Assembly (NCBI GenBank): GCA_032622095.1
Contig: CP136065.1
Span: forward strand, 248,991,474 to 249,055,473
Reading direction: 5' to 3'
Source: Siphonodentalium dalli
Taxonomy: Eukaryota; Mollusca; Scaphopoda; Gadilida; Siphonodentaliidae
Length of the DNA: 64,000 nucleotides
Numbering within the stretch: position 1 is the first letter of the stretch; each line of letters begins with the position of its first letter. Positions 26,901 to 34,699 of this stretch are shown here, in pieces. The notes under the pieces are model-generated. The model had not been told where the DNA came from and made no database searches. It saw nothing but the letters and a program-made list of their open reading frames with translations. The translations under genes and the position numbers were made by a program.

Positions 26901-26987
26901 GTGGCACTCTACTTCGTGTGGGAGAGCAATAAACAGATATATAACTAAACCAACTAATAAGCGATCAAATAATATACAATTCTCCAT
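8727..26987 (-). CDS. PRCP: Lysosomal Pro-X carboxypeptidase (prolylcarboxypeptidase, peptidase family S28), nine exons
   Basis: The family removes the C-terminal residue after proline from peptides and acts in lysosomes or as a secreted enzyme. Joined on the minus strand, exons are 26792-26987, 22890-23030, 20796-20897, 19838-20019, 18782-18939, 16088-16260, 15546-15710, 11095-11282 and 8727-8934. All introns are GT-AG and phases agree from exon 2 to the stop. The product would be about 503 aa, against about 496 in human, if one extra T in exon 1 is ignored. By that numbering the catalytic Ser is near 188 (GGSYGGM), Asp near 440 ([11 protein letters not shown]) and His near 465 (GAHHLDM), in family order. 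The nine-exon layout matches my recollection of vertebrate PRCP. DPP7 is the nearest alternative, but VDHFGF, EHRYYG and WFRMKYP favour PRCP. Exon 1 carries a frameshift as assembled, so this is either a sequencing error or a recently damaged gene. Confidence 0.92.
9050..9356. mobile_element. Hairpin MITE (GCAGAATGAGG family), 3' truncated
   Basis: It begins in 'gtgtctgtcatttgcagaat', has the first hairpin, the spacer, and half of the second hairpin, ending at 'ctagcccgct'. It lies in PRCP intron 8. Confidence 0.75.
9518..9603. repeat. Inverted repeat in PRCP intron 8
   Basis: 'tgccaaaatagtggtc' at 9521 pairs with 'gaccactattttggca' at 9587. Confidence 0.75.
10204..11095. mobile_element. hAT-like element at the PRCP exon 8 donor
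   Basis: Element 10212-11087 (876 bp) has ends CAGACCTGTTTACTTTC and GAAAGTAAACAGGTCGG. ATTATACC is duplicated at 10204-10211 and 11088-11095. The subterminal sequence is rich in 'gggagatt'. There is no credible coding frame. The right-hand duplication contains the exon 8 splice donor. Confidence 0.85.
11095..11282 (-). CDS. PRCP: PRCP exon 8
   Basis: 188 bp from [20 protein letters not shown] to [14 protein letters not shown] plus [10 protein letters not shown] and MFEPxxWN are conserved. The acceptor is CATCTTAG. The donor GTATAAT is itself part of the 8-bp target duplication of a hAT-like element that starts 8 nt into the intron. Confidence 0.93.
11669..12281 (+). mobile_element. Helitron-like element, type A (array 1, unit 1)
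   Basis: Starts A|TCTCATATATATTTTGAAG. Ends with hairpin AGCCCGGACAACGTCGGGCT, then 'catcggCTAG'. It carries about three and a half internal 122-bp repeats (from 'gagcccgtgcgac' to 'cgggtcgcc'). A TC start, a hairpin about 10 nt before CTAG and insertion between A and T are Helitron features. No Rep/helicase coding is visible. Confidence 0.75.
12282..13074 (+). mobile_element. Helitron-like element, type A (array 1, unit 2)
   Basis: Starts TCTAATATATATTTTGAAG directly after the CTAG of unit 1. It has about four 122-bp repeats, then two copies of the terminal hairpin segment, ending 'caacggCTAG'. Confidence 0.75.
13075..13705 (+). mobile_element. Helitron-like element, type B (array 1, unit 3)
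   Basis: Starts TCTATTATATATTTTGGAAG with a (GT)n tract and ends 'gggtcaacctgCTAG'. The body has repeated 'ttcaaggtcaaa' and 'tgaccttgacctt' blocks in place of the 122-bp units. Confidence 0.7.
13752..14941 (+). mobile_element. Helitron-like element, type C
   Basis: Starts A|TCTATACTATATATTTTGAG. It ends with a hairpin ('gccgcc-agt-ggcgggc'), then 'taacctgCTAG|T'. At 1.19 kb it is the longest in the cluster. No Rep/helicase reading frame is visible, so it is non-autonomous. Confidence 0.7.
15546..15710 (-). CDS. PRCP: PRCP exon 7
   Basis: 55 codons in phase 0, [14 protein letters not shown] to [12 protein letters not shown], including [14 protein letters not shown], which matches the family YYNYSGxxKCLN segment. 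The acceptor is TTTTCACAG and the donor GTGATT. Confidence 0.92.
16088..16260 (-). CDS. PRCP: PRCP exon 6
   Basis: 173 bp from acceptor CTTTTCAG to donor GTATGT. It encodes [18 protein letters not shown] and [20 protein letters not shown], ending MPLPGWPVK. LAMxxYPY and LPxWPxK are conserved in PRCP. Confidence 0.92.
16357..16664. repeat. Foldback repeat with ~50-bp arms
   Basis: The left arm 'actaatgctgaagggttcac' and 'caaaaaagtgctgaagggta' pairs with 16613-16664. It starts about 100 bp upstream (minus-strand sense) of PRCP exon 6. Confidence 0.7.
16664..17085 (+). repeat. 28-bp minisatellite split by a MITE
   Basis: Unit 'gggatgtgggctacaaaacc' plus 'atatcaca', about three copies before and five after an inserted element. 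Because 28 is not a multiple of three, the translated repeat has an 84-nt period. Confidence 0.9.
16737..16966. mobile_element. 214-bp MITE with 8-bp target duplication
   Basis: Element 16745-16958 has ends AGGCCCCCCACCCC and GGGGTGGGGGCCT, flanked by CAGGGATG (16737-16744, 16959-16966). Subterminal 'ggaatacggaatacc' is inverted at the right end. It sits inside the 28-bp minisatellite. Confidence 0.8.
17162..17354. mobile_element. Mariner-like foldback MITE (copy 1)
   Basis: An almost complete palindrome with ends CGGTAATGCC and GGGCATTACTG between TA dinucleotides. The arms carry 'accatagcagaattatgggt'. Confidence 0.75.
17810..18022. mobile_element. Mariner-like foldback MITE (copy 2)
   Basis: A 213-bp palindrome CAGTAATGCCCTC...GGACATTACTG with TA on both sides and arms of about 100 bp. 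TA target and CAGTAATG ends fit Tc1/mariner derivatives. Confidence 0.8.
18140..18640. repeat. 'gggcataactatg' dispersed repeat, ~2-3 tandem units
   Basis: Units of about 165-190 bp with 'ggggcataactatg', 'ttcaaacttgat' and 'atcatccggacaaca'. The same family is at 20080-20310, 42940-43230 and (diverged) 1-260. It lies in PRCP intron 5. Confidence 0.7.
18782..18939 (-). CDS. PRCP: PRCP exon 5
   Basis: 158 bp encoding [20 protein letters not shown] and continuing to [11 protein letters not shown], with the last G joining exon 6 as Asp. The acceptor is CTTCTCTAG and the donor GTGGGT. Both boundaries have local tandem duplications: the donor segment repeats at 37 bp spacing (18734-18803), and acceptor plus exon start recur in pieces up to 19185. 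Confidence 0.92.
18916..19185. repeat. Tandem partial duplications of the PRCP exon 5 acceptor
   Basis: The segment from 'taggagctgaggctgcc' (exon 5 start on the minus strand) through 'agagaagagaatagtaatca' to 'atagtgtgtgacagat' occurs at 18916, 19000 and 19111, the middle copy with an inner triplication of the acceptor part. Confidence 0.85.
19185..19612. mobile_element. Hairpin MITE (GCAGAATGAGG family)
   Basis: Two hairpins at about 19195-19290 and 19497-19590 are separated by a spacer with 'gatatagagaaactgaaaaa'. The ends are 'ctgacatttgcagaatgagg' and 'cattctgcaaatgatagg'. It lies in PRCP intron 4, next to duplicated exon 5 acceptor segments. Confidence 0.75.
19838..20019 (-). CDS. PRCP: PRCP exon 4 (nucleophile serine)
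   Basis: 182 bp (60 codons plus GG). It contains [18 protein letters not shown] and then [17 protein letters not shown], where the Ser of GGSYGG is the catalytic nucleophile. The acceptor is ATTTTCCAG and the donor GTGAGT. The split Gly codon joins exon 5 to give [13 protein letters not shown], as in the family. Confidence 0.95.
20080..20315. repeat. 'gggccataactctgg' dispersed repeat
   Basis: Two tandem units of 'aaagggccataactctggtg' with 'aaaattggc'. Known to me as a frequent bivalve interspersed repeat. It lies in PRCP intron 3. Confidence 0.7.
20405..20784. mobile_element. piggyBac-like TTAA MITE with two hairpins (copy 1)
   Basis: Ends CCCTTTACCCAACAGAAGGG and GGGTAAAGGG are flanked by TTAA at 20405-20408 and 20781-20784 (372 bp inside). 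It holds two hairpins with stems of about 28 bp containing GCCAATGCATTCTCTTATAT. TTAA duplication with CCC...GGG ends is the piggyBac hallmark. The element ends 12 nt from the exon 3 donor. Confidence 0.85.
20796..20897 (-). CDS. PRCP: PRCP exon 3
   Basis: 34 codons in phase 0: [20 protein letters not shown] followed by [20 protein letters not shown] is a family signature. The acceptor is TTCTACAG and the donor GTTAGT. Both flanks are transposon: a hAT-like MITE ends 10 nt before the exon and a TTAA MITE target begins 12 nt into the downstream intron. Confidence 0.92.
20900..21169. mobile_element. hAT-like hairpin MITE at the PRCP exon 3 acceptor
   Basis: Element 20908-21161 (254 bp) has ends CAAGCCTTGAAATAGTG and CACTATTTCAAGGCTTG, with GTAGAATA at 20900-20907 and 21162-21169. 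It holds two hairpins built on GCAGAATGAGGTCCCCAGAG. It is a short member of the family annotated at 5.6, 9.1, 19.2, 21.4, 41.2, 51.7 and 63.1 kb. Confidence 0.85.
21395..22053. mobile_element. Hairpin MITE (GCAGAATGAGG family), long form
   Basis: The left end is 'tgtgcctgtcatttgcagaa' and the right end 'gagacacactataatcaggc'. It has two terminal hairpins and a roughly 400-bp spacer that contains two diverged spacer units. It lies in PRCP intron 2. Confidence 0.75.
22121..22626 (+). mobile_element. 506-bp MITE with terminal hairpin (copy 1)
   Basis: It begins with a 160-bp palindrome ('taaggattaactgtcatgtg' and its complement, loop 'ccgaagggttttac') and ends 'gacaacacttagtgtg'. A closely matching inverted copy is at 49308-49815. 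It lies in PRCP intron 2. Confidence 0.75.
22890..23030 (-). CDS. PRCP: PRCP exon 2
   Basis: 47 codons in phase 0, from acceptor TTATTTCAG to donor GTACAG. It encodes [26 protein letters not shown] and WFCNNT, which is the start of the S28 alpha/beta-hydrolase fold and among the most conserved parts of PRCP. Confidence 0.93.
23053..24815. repeat. Foldback repeat with ~160-bp arms, split by the GGCC element
   Basis: Left arm 23053-23215 ('gacacccaggatctcgcata', 'agattagtcgtttgctattt') matches the reverse complement of 24655-24812 ('aaatagcagacgactaatct', 'gatcctgggtgtctttttgc'). It lies in PRCP intron 1, starting about 25 bp before exon 2. Confidence 0.75.
23335..24652. mobile_element. PIF/Harbinger-like GGCC element
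   Basis: Ends GGCCAAAAAAAAAAA and TTTTTTTTGGCC with TAA at 23332-23334 and 24653-24655. It lies inside a larger foldback repeat. There is no coding region, and internal 'ttatttgggtctgcac' repeats occur near 24020-24110. Confidence 0.7.
25560..26442. mobile_element. Inverted-repeat DNA element with GATTCGGC ends
   Basis: Element 25566-26436 (871 bp). Its termini repeat 'gaagattcggcggaggg' on the left and 'ccctccgccgaatcttccc' on the right. GTGTAC lies at 25560-25565 and 26437-26442. Superfamily not assigned. It lies in PRCP intron 1. Confidence 0.75.
26792..26987 (-). CDS. PRCP: PRCP exon 1, copy A (signal peptide exon, frameshifted)
   Basis: The ATG at 26987 opens a hydrophobic leader ([14 protein letters not shown]) that fits a signal peptide of about 28 residues. 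A propeptide-like stretch follows, then [11 protein letters not shown] and a GTAATC donor. KTKFFEQQ matches the family segment just before VDHFGF. Length is 196 bp where 195 would keep phase. The extra base is one T in a run of seven at about 26800-26806, which creates an immediate TGA. The second copy at 32.8 kb has six T at this point. A homopolymer error in a long-read assembly is plausible, and so is real damage. Confidence 0.8.
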
Positions 26988-27076
26988 TTTTAATAAAACT
27001 ATTGTCATGTGATTTATCACGTGCTCAATCTGGAAGATACTTTTTCGTGAATGGGAACTGGACAATAAAACGTGTT

Positions 27077-29866
27077 GTTATCTTCTTCTTCTAGCTATCG
27101 ATCCGTCCGTTTAGGACAACCTCGTGTTGCGAGTAAAGTCCGCACTTAACTGTGGTCTATACATATGTACAGCCTAAAATAATACTTAGATAAAACAAAG
27201 ATTTGGTGGAGACGTGCAGATTCAGCATTCGCAGATGTATTAATTTATGAAAGTTACTTTTTTGCAGACAGTGTTCTGTATCGCGCACAATGAAGATAGT
27301 AACAGGGGTCAGATGAATGATGATGCAGGTCCTCAATAGTGTGGATATCAGCAGTCTCTATGCCAGGTAGTGATGAAGGATCTGTCAGGAATTGTACTTT
27401 TATTTCATCCGTACACAGTTTGAATTCTGAAGTGAATATAATCTGATAACATTCAGCTACTAGAGGGAGTGTCCGATCTCTGACAGGTTGTAAATATGTA
27501 CAGTGCACTGAGTGCAGTAGAAAGTGTTGTATGGTTTCAGATTCCTCATTACATAGCAAGCATATATCAGAAGTTGAATTTTTATTGTATCGCTGTTGGC
27601 GTATACCAAGTGAGTATGTATTTGTCACGAGTCGAAGTTTGGTTGATAGTTTGAAAACAGGATCGATGTTGCTCACTGCGGGTCTTCAGAAGCTGGTTGA
27701 CTATCCCAGGATTATACGAATATGAATTAAGACGTGCTAAAGTACTGTAGAAAGCAGCTTCAGCGACAATCCGATCTTTCCAGTACAATTTAACTGCTTT
27801 CTTCACTAGATGTTTCCATTCCTCTTTGCTGTGTGGTGATGTTAGTTCCTCATAGATGCACAATAAATCATATTTTAGAAATAGCTTTCTGACCTCTGAG
27901 AACCAACTATTGCTGTTGACATCTTTAAGTAAAAGTTGACGATGGGCGAGCGTTTTTTTCAATGGCAGAATCAGGTTGTCTACAAACATTGTTGAATAAA
28001 ACAAGTACTTTTTTGTCGATTTGTCCCTGAATAGGTAAAAGTCCCGATAAAATAAATACAGCCGGGTCTGCAACTGCATTTGATAGTGATAAAATCTGTT
28101 TGATGAATTTCTTTTGGAAGGACTCCAATAATTTCACATGCTTCGGAGATGGAATTAAAACTTCACATCCATAAGTTAAAACAGGAGCTACATAAATATT
28201 AAATAGATGTATACATGTTTGATGATCCAGGCCATTCTCACCATGGAATCCAAGAGGCATAAGAACATAAGCAGTCCGACGAGCCTTTTTGATATTGTTG
28301 TTTATTGTTTCCAGGATAGTTTTATTGATAGATGTTGCCCGAATAATTCCTAAATGTGAGGAGGAGTCAACATTGGGCATATTTATGTTGTCAATGGTGA
28401 AGGATTCAACTGGATGCTTCTTCTTTCCACATTGGGATACTTTGATAATGACACTCTTCTTAGGTTGGAGCAAATACCGGTGTTCTCTGCTATACTGGTA
28501 TGCCACATTAATGAGAGTTTGTAGATCAGTGACGTTTGAGCTCACAAGGGCAATATCATCAGCGCAGGCAGTTGCCGATACATTTGTATTTCCAATCGTA
28601 ATCCCAAGGTGTTGATCTGATAAACGTTGTAGGAGATCATTAATATAAAGTTTGTAAAGATCGGCACTCAAAATTCCTACTTGTCGCACTCCTTGTAATA
28701 TTTGGAAACTTGCAGATTTCTTGGATGCCCATTTGACGACAGAAGAACAGTCAGAATGAAGATCATCAATACTAGACCATGTGTTGTAGTCAGTTGATGT
28801 GATAAAAGTTTTCCGAAGAAGAATTTCTTTACAAACAACGTCAAAAGCTGACTTGGCATCGAGTAAGGCAATATATACATCTGTTTTGTTGTCATATTGC
28901 TCCCTGATTGCTTCCTCTAACAAGAGTGCACTATTTAAAGGAGAAGCATTTGCCGTGAAACCTCTTTGTAAAGGTGATTGTTCAGGTAGAGTGTATTTCC
29001 TTAGCTCGTCACGAATGATAACTTCAATAATTTTAAGTAGAACAGGTAGAACAGTTATTCGGATCCTCTGTAATTTCCAGAATTATTTTTTTCACCTTTG
29101 TTCTTGTAGATAGGGTTGAGAAGACCAGTTTTCAATGGAGTCGGAATAGTGTTATGCTGAAGTATCACGTTGATTAATTCAGTTAATATGAACATAAAAT
29201 TGTCACTAGCATATCGAAAGTGTTCTGCAGAAAGTCCAAAAATATCCTCGGCTTTCCCCTTTATTTAGCGTTGAAATTGAATGCTTCACTTTCTGAACAT
29301 CAACCACTAATGCTGTCTTCTCAGTCCTAGAAGCTTTGATTGCAGCATAGTCATCAAGTGCTTGATGGTAAAAAGAGAAGTCATATGAGGTATTGTCACT
29401 TGGAGATGCAAGTTTACTGAAGTGTTCATGCCATCCATCAATTACATCATCGTTGCTGTACTTGGTGTCATTCACATATAAATCACTAATAAAGGTGTTA
29501 CCATTACATTTTTGTCGTTTGATCAACCTGTAGAAAAGGTCCTTATCTGCTTCTCTAGACTGCATGATGGAACTCTTTAGGTTCATATTCTTCTGTAATA
29601 CAGCTTTGCGCACAAGCAACCTATATTCCTTCCGAGAATCTTTTCTGTTGATACACAACTCATTTGTTGGGTCACTTGGTTTACCAGCTGTTATCCAATC
29701 TGAGTGTGCCTTCCGGTTCTTATGCAGTGCGCTGGCGATAAATTGGTTCCAAACATCTAGTTTAGGTTTATTTTTGTTAAGTCTTCTTTTCGGAGTACAT
29801 TCACCAGCAGAGCTTGTGAGGATATTAAATAATGAATTGATGGATATCATCACATCAGTCTTCCGG
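27077..29866 (-). pseudogene. Degenerate non-LTR retrotransposon (LINE) with reverse transcriptase
   Basis: On the minus strand in order: a pre-RT region (29206-29853), NYRG-ITVLPVLLKIIE (about 29060, frameshift), QRGFTANASPLNSALL, LLDAKSAFDVV, GVRQVGILSADLYKLYIND, the catalytic ACADDIAL, then a C-terminal CLLCNEESETIQHF zinc-like motif (27254-27676). At least three frameshifts and RQVG for RQGG show that it is dead. It is 5' truncated with no endonuclease domain. The 3' end is a short AGAAGAAGA tail at 27080. It sits upstream of PRCP exon 1 copy A and is absent at the matching place in copy B. Confidence 0.88.
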
Positions 29867-29883
29867 TGAAGACATTACTGTGC

Positions 29884-30960
29884 CGGAACAATGTATTAAC
29901 TGACAGCACAGTGGTATTTCTGGCTGTTAATTAATTAATTGACCTAGTGAAAGAGCTGCAGTGGTATTCACTTGACGGTCTATTTCAGTGGGTTTATAGA
30001 ACTTAGAAGTGCTACATTCTGGTCTCTAGACAATCATGTTAACTTGTTTAAAGATACATATAATCTGATTCGATGGTCCCCGTATCATCCAGTTACAACA
30101 AGACCGGAATTTCTCACACCATTATAATTAGTATTAGTATCTGTCCTTGGGCCCATCTACATAAACGACCTCCCATCCTCGCTATCGGGCAATTTTTTTA
30201 TCAAAATGTGTAATTACTAAACCGGAAATATTTACTCTATAGACTATTATATTACTCCGACGATACCGGTACACTTCTGTTACACGAACTATAGTGACAT
30301 TTGAACTTCCCATGATTCTCTTGGATTTCCCATAATTCTAATATCGGGTATAAAACACTTTTCGCGCCGAAAATATTCACTCGATTTCGAATTTTTTCGA
30401 CATGGCACTTCGATTAAGTTTTCCCCCACCCACCCTATTCCCCCTTGTTTTCTAATTCAGATCAGTTTTAGATGATTGTTCACGGTAATTCGCTTACCGC
30501 TAGAATAATGGTTATTTCTTGAGATTTTGTCTCTGTTCTGATTACATAATATTAATAATATGTGTTATATATTTATGTGGGCAGAAGTTGGAGAATTCAT
30601 AATAATTTCATGTGTAAAAGGTAGAGTGCAAGCATGAGGAGGAGAGAAAAGTGAGAGTAAGGTTTCATTATTGTTCACATGTTTAATGTATGTTTGTTGG
30701 GAGATCAGATCTCAATAAATAATATTATGGCCATTCCGTCTTTGTCATAATTTCCATATGGAGTGGTTCTAATTAATAGTGAAGGGCATAGTAATTAAGT
30801 CACTATCGCCTCTTTGTAGATGACACTATAGCTGAAATGGTCATTGTCACCACCTTTCGTTTAGTTGGGTACCCAGCTTTTTTAAACTTTCAGTTGGGTA
30901 CCCAGCTTTATGTAGCAGTACAATTGAGTACCCAGCTTTATGAAATCTCACACAAAGCTT
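29884..30960. other. Upstream flank of PRCP copy A
   Basis: Contains sequence matching copy B (30101-30140), the reverse transcriptase relic, and three ~35-bp repeats with 'gttgggtacccagctt' at 30862-30945. No exon seen. Confidence 0.5.
30138..30295 (+). pseudogene. Reverse transcriptase relic
   Basis: The plus-strand translation reads VLGPIYINDLPSSLSGNFF and, about 80 bp later, YSDDTGTLLL. These resemble the GxVLGPxxFxxYINDLP and YADD blocks of jockey/CR1-type LINEs with deletions. It is a different family from the LINE at 27-29.9 kb. Confidence 0.5.
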
Positions 30961-31069
30961 GATTTAATTAGTGATTGCCCTCAGTTGATTTGCGAAATGA
31001 ACCTGGTAATTTTGTCAAATTCTTGTTTAATATGAATAATGATGTCTATTCGTCACGCAGTCTATGTAA

Positions 31070-31169
31070 NNNNNNNNNNNNNNNNNNNNNNNNNNNNNNN
31101 NNNNNNNNNNNNNNNNNNNNNNNNNNNNNNNNNNNNNNNNNNNNNNNNNNNNNNNNNNNNNNNNNNNNN
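31070..31169. other. Assembly gap (100 N)
   Basis: A run of 100 N between the two PRCP exon 1 regions. True size unknown. Confidence 0.99.
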
Positions 31170-31213
31170 TTTAATTAATTTTTTTTTATTTAAATAAAAA
31201 ATATTTTATTTAA

Positions 31214-32129
31214 GGCCAAAAAAAGGAGTTATTTTTATTTTTATTTTTTTTATGGGGATAATGCCCATAAGTTAGCATGGTTATTATGCCTTCCCAGGTT
31301 AAGAAAATGTAAGGAAAACATTGTTTTGATATAAACTAATGTATTCCACTATAAAAATTGGCCAATTATCACATTGTACTACCCGTAGTCCCGTACATCA
31401 ATGCTGGAATAAAGAATTACATAAATATATGACATTGTACTCTCCGTACATCATATAGGGATTTACCAGAATGATTTGTACAATTAATATTTCAATTTAC
31501 TGTTGTTGATATATTTGATATATGTATGTACCTTTTTATAGTATATATCTATTTATATCTATCTATATACTTTAATATTTATCCATCTAAACTATAGTAA
31601 CTATACATGCTAGCCATAAAAACTTCAAATACTATTATATTAAACCAGCATACACATCGCCAATACGCACCATATTACTTTCCTGTTTGCATTCCCGATA
31701 TTGGAAATCTCAGAATTGTTTACGAAAAGTGGGTTATCTACCTTGCCGAAATATTTTAACATTACATTCCGCCATTCCGGTGCGTTTTGCGTCCGTAATT
31801 TCGTACACAAGAGGTGATTGTTTAGCAACGTCCAATTTATACCAACCAACCATTTGACTTAATAAACTTGGGGTTTGGGCAGCTTGTGGTGACAATATAC
31901 CTGATAGTTATCGTTGCATAGTGTCTGATTTTGAATACCAACACATACACCATTGTATTTCTATCATATTTGATGTTTGAAACATAACTAATTTCCAGTT
32001 TTTCTAGTTTCCAATTTTCGTGTTATCATTTGACAGCATTGGTCGAAAATCGTAATAAAATGTTCAACGCGGGCCTTTTTTCCAGACGCGGCTATGCCCG
32101 AGAATCAAAAAACTTTTTTTTTTTGGCCA
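31214..32129. mobile_element. PIF/Harbinger-like GGCC element
   Basis: Ends GGCCAAAAAAAGGAG and CTTTTTTTTTTTGGCC. The flanks on both sides are the AT-rich tail of the AGCTCACCTGAG repeat, so it probably inserted into that repeat. The left flank is cut by the N gap. Confidence 0.6.
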
Positions 32130-32130
32130 A

Positions 32131-32612
32131 ATAATTTTTTTTATTTATTAAAAATAAAATATATATATATATATATTTTTGGTTAAATTGAGCAATAAGT
32201 TTAATCTAAAAAAAAAAAAATCTTCAGATTTATGTCCATAGCCCCACCCATATTTGACCCAGTGACCTCATTTTGAACAAATCTGAACCACAGTCACCCA
32301 AGGTACCCTCAAACCATATATGAACCCATTCGGCCCTACAACTTCAGAAAAGAAGTCGTTTTAAAGAATTACTATGTGGAAAAATAGTTATGGTCCTGAC
32401 ATCAAAACTATTTGACTTGGTGACCTCATTTGAACAAATCTGAATAAGAGTCACCTAGGGAACATCCAGACCAAATATATAACCCAATCGGTCTGATTGT
32501 TTCAGAGGAGAAGATGTTTAAAGAATTGTTGACGGACGGATGGACGGACGGGACGACGGACGAGGAGTGATGACTATAGCTCCACCGGAGACTTTGTCTC
32601 AAGTGAGCTAAA
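32131..32612 (-). repeat. AGCTCACCTGAG dispersed element (inverted copy)
   Basis: The reverse complement of the 4724 copy: AT-rich tail, 'gaacaaatctgaaccacagt', then 'ggagactttgtctcaagtga' and 'gctaaaa' at its end. It abuts the intron next to PRCP exon 1 copy B. Confidence 0.75.
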
Positions 32613-32759
32613 AAGCACATAGCAGGCAAATTCCGTACATGACCTGATTTGCCTGACCTGACAGACATTGTCAATTTGAGTCTTTGGACTGTGGAGAGTG
32701 AGAGTGAGTGTTGTTGACAATAACAATGACATTGAGTCGATTGACAACCAGCTGATTAC

Positions 32760-32948
32760 CTGTTGTTCAAAAAACTTAGTCTTGTATTCATAGTTTCGTG
32801 ATTTTTCTGTATTTTCTAACCCGCAATCATGTTGTCGTCTCATTAGTTGTCTTTCTAGGTTTAGGAAGGTGGCACTCTATTCGTGTGGAATAACCAGATA
32901 CATAACTAAACCAACTAATAAGCGATCAAATAATATACAATTCTCCAT
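32760..32948 (-). pseudogene. PRCP: Second copy of PRCP exon 1 (copy B, stop in leader)
   Basis: It closely resembles copy A from ATG to GTAATC donor and ends in the same KTKFFEQQ with the correct six-T run. It differs by a 6-bp deletion in the leader, a 1-bp deletion that creates TAG just after PHE, and a compensating 1-bp insertion a few codons on. Net length stays divisible by three (189 bp). Similarity extends beyond the exon into intron and upstream flank (about 32610-33105 against 26660-27079 plus 29867-30140). It could be a local segmental duplication, an alternative first exon, or the other haplotype collapsed in beside the scaffold gap. Confidence 0.75.
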
Positions 32949-33125
32949 TTTTAATAAAACTATTGTCATGTGATTTATCACATGCTCAATCTGGAAGAAA
33001 CTTTTCGTGAATGGGAACTGGACAATAAAACTTGTTGTTATCCGGTGAAGACGTCATTGTGCCGGTGTTAACACCGGAATTTCACACCATTAGAATTAGT
33101 ATTACCAATAAATACTCATACCAAT

Positions 33126-33674
33126 CAGGGGGGGGGGGGGTTGAAAAAATTTCTTCCGGCACGTATGCCGGGGGTGGGTGGGTGGTCAAAGCCACTAACA
33201 AGCAATTTTTTCCGCAACTAAAAAAAAAAATTCCTGCTTGTTTTATAGTGTTTTGGCAATGAGTTGGGCTTCAAAACCACATTGAATCAGTTTGAATGAG
33301 AGAAATAATGTAATTCTAACTGGTAAACTGACTGCAGGCAGTTATCGTATTGTATTTTTGTTGCAAATTTTGAAATCCAAGATGGCCGCTGGCAGCCATG
33401 TTTTTTTGGCCGAATGACCTCAAAATTACTCATTCCTATTTATATGTCCATGTTAACATCCATGATAAATAGTATGCACATAATTCATATACAGCTGTTT
33501 ACAGTGAATTTCCCCCCGCAAATCTCTGTTTTAGTGTTAAAAGGGGGGGTGGGTGTCAAAAAAATGGTCGGAAAAAACTGCCGAAAACGGAAAAAAAAAT
33601 TGGCGGTGGGGGTGGGTGGGTCGAAAAAATGATCGAAAGGGAAAAAATGCCATACGTGCCGGAAAAAATTTCCG

Positions 33675-33717
<43 letters not shown>

Positions 33718-33721
33718 ACTG
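33126..33721. mobile_element. hAT-like MITE with poly-G/poly-C ends
   Basis: Ends CAGGGG(n) and (n)CCCCACTG with TACCAAT at 33119-33125 and 33722-33728. Subterminal 'ttccggcacgtatgcc' is inverted at 'gccatacgtgccgga'. The right end has an unbroken run of 42 C (33676-33717). Confidence 0.7.
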
Positions 33722-33780
33722 TACCAATCATGATATCCTTTTTGTCGAACGATTTTTCTTGGTAGTTTGGACCGACGAGC

Positions 33781-34400
33781 TATGGGCAGCCAAATTAACA
33801 TATACTCAAATAAATTGCAGATATCTCTAAATCGATTTGGAGAGCTCTTCAATTCATACCCTAATTATATTTAGGACACCAAGCATTTGAAGATATATCT
33901 AAATATTTGGAGATATCTCTAATTCATTTGGAGATATCTCTAATTCATTTGGAGATATCTCCAAATATTTGGAGATATCTCAAATTGATTTGGAGATATC
34001 TCCAATTATTGGAGATATCTCCAATATTTGAAGATTCTCTTCAAATCATTTAGAGATATCCACAAATGCATTTACGGAGAAGTATATTCGATTTATCCAC
34101 TTATCCATAAATAATAAATTTAGAGATATCTCCAATTCATTTAGAGATATCTCCAATGTATTTAGAGATATCTCTAAATGATTTGGAGATATCCCCAATT
34201 GCTCTTCTTTATTGCGGATAAGTACTTATTTGAGGAGAAGTGCAAATCATTTAGAGATATCTCTAATTCATTTGGAGATATCTCCAAATAATTAGAGATA
34301 TCTTCAATTCATTTGGAGATATCTCCAATTATTTGGAGATATCTCCAAATATTTAGAGATATCTCCAAATATTTGAGTATATGTTAATTTGGCTGCCCAT
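33781..34400. mobile_element. Inverted-repeat element filled with GGAGATATCTCC palindromes
   Basis: Termini TATGGGCAGCCAAATTAACA and its complement at 34380-34400 give inverted repeats of about 33 bp. The interior is some 25 irregular copies of the self-complementary 'ttggagatatctccaa'. GAGCT(A) occurs just outside both ends. Confidence 0.75.
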
Positions 34401-34655
34401 AATGAGCTACTGTGTTGACAACTTCCGTGTATGGCGATTCAGAGTTCAAATTTGAATTACCATTTCGTAAATAAGTATATGCATGTATCCGCACGTCAAC
34501 TATAACACCATACAGTATTCTTGTTGATGGCGAAACTTTTCATCGAAATTCGAGCGGTCATGTCGGATGTTTCATATAGGACCTTGCATCTTTGGAGCCC
34601 CAGCCACACAACACCCGCATATTATTTGAGGAGAAGTGCAAATCATTTAGAGATA

Positions 34656-34699
34656 TCTCTAATGAGAGAGAGAGAGGAGAGAGAGAGAGAGAGGGAGAG

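Noticed and set aside
33485-33852. Glycine- and proline-rich frames
   Set aside because: They are translations of the 42-C run at the end of a MITE.
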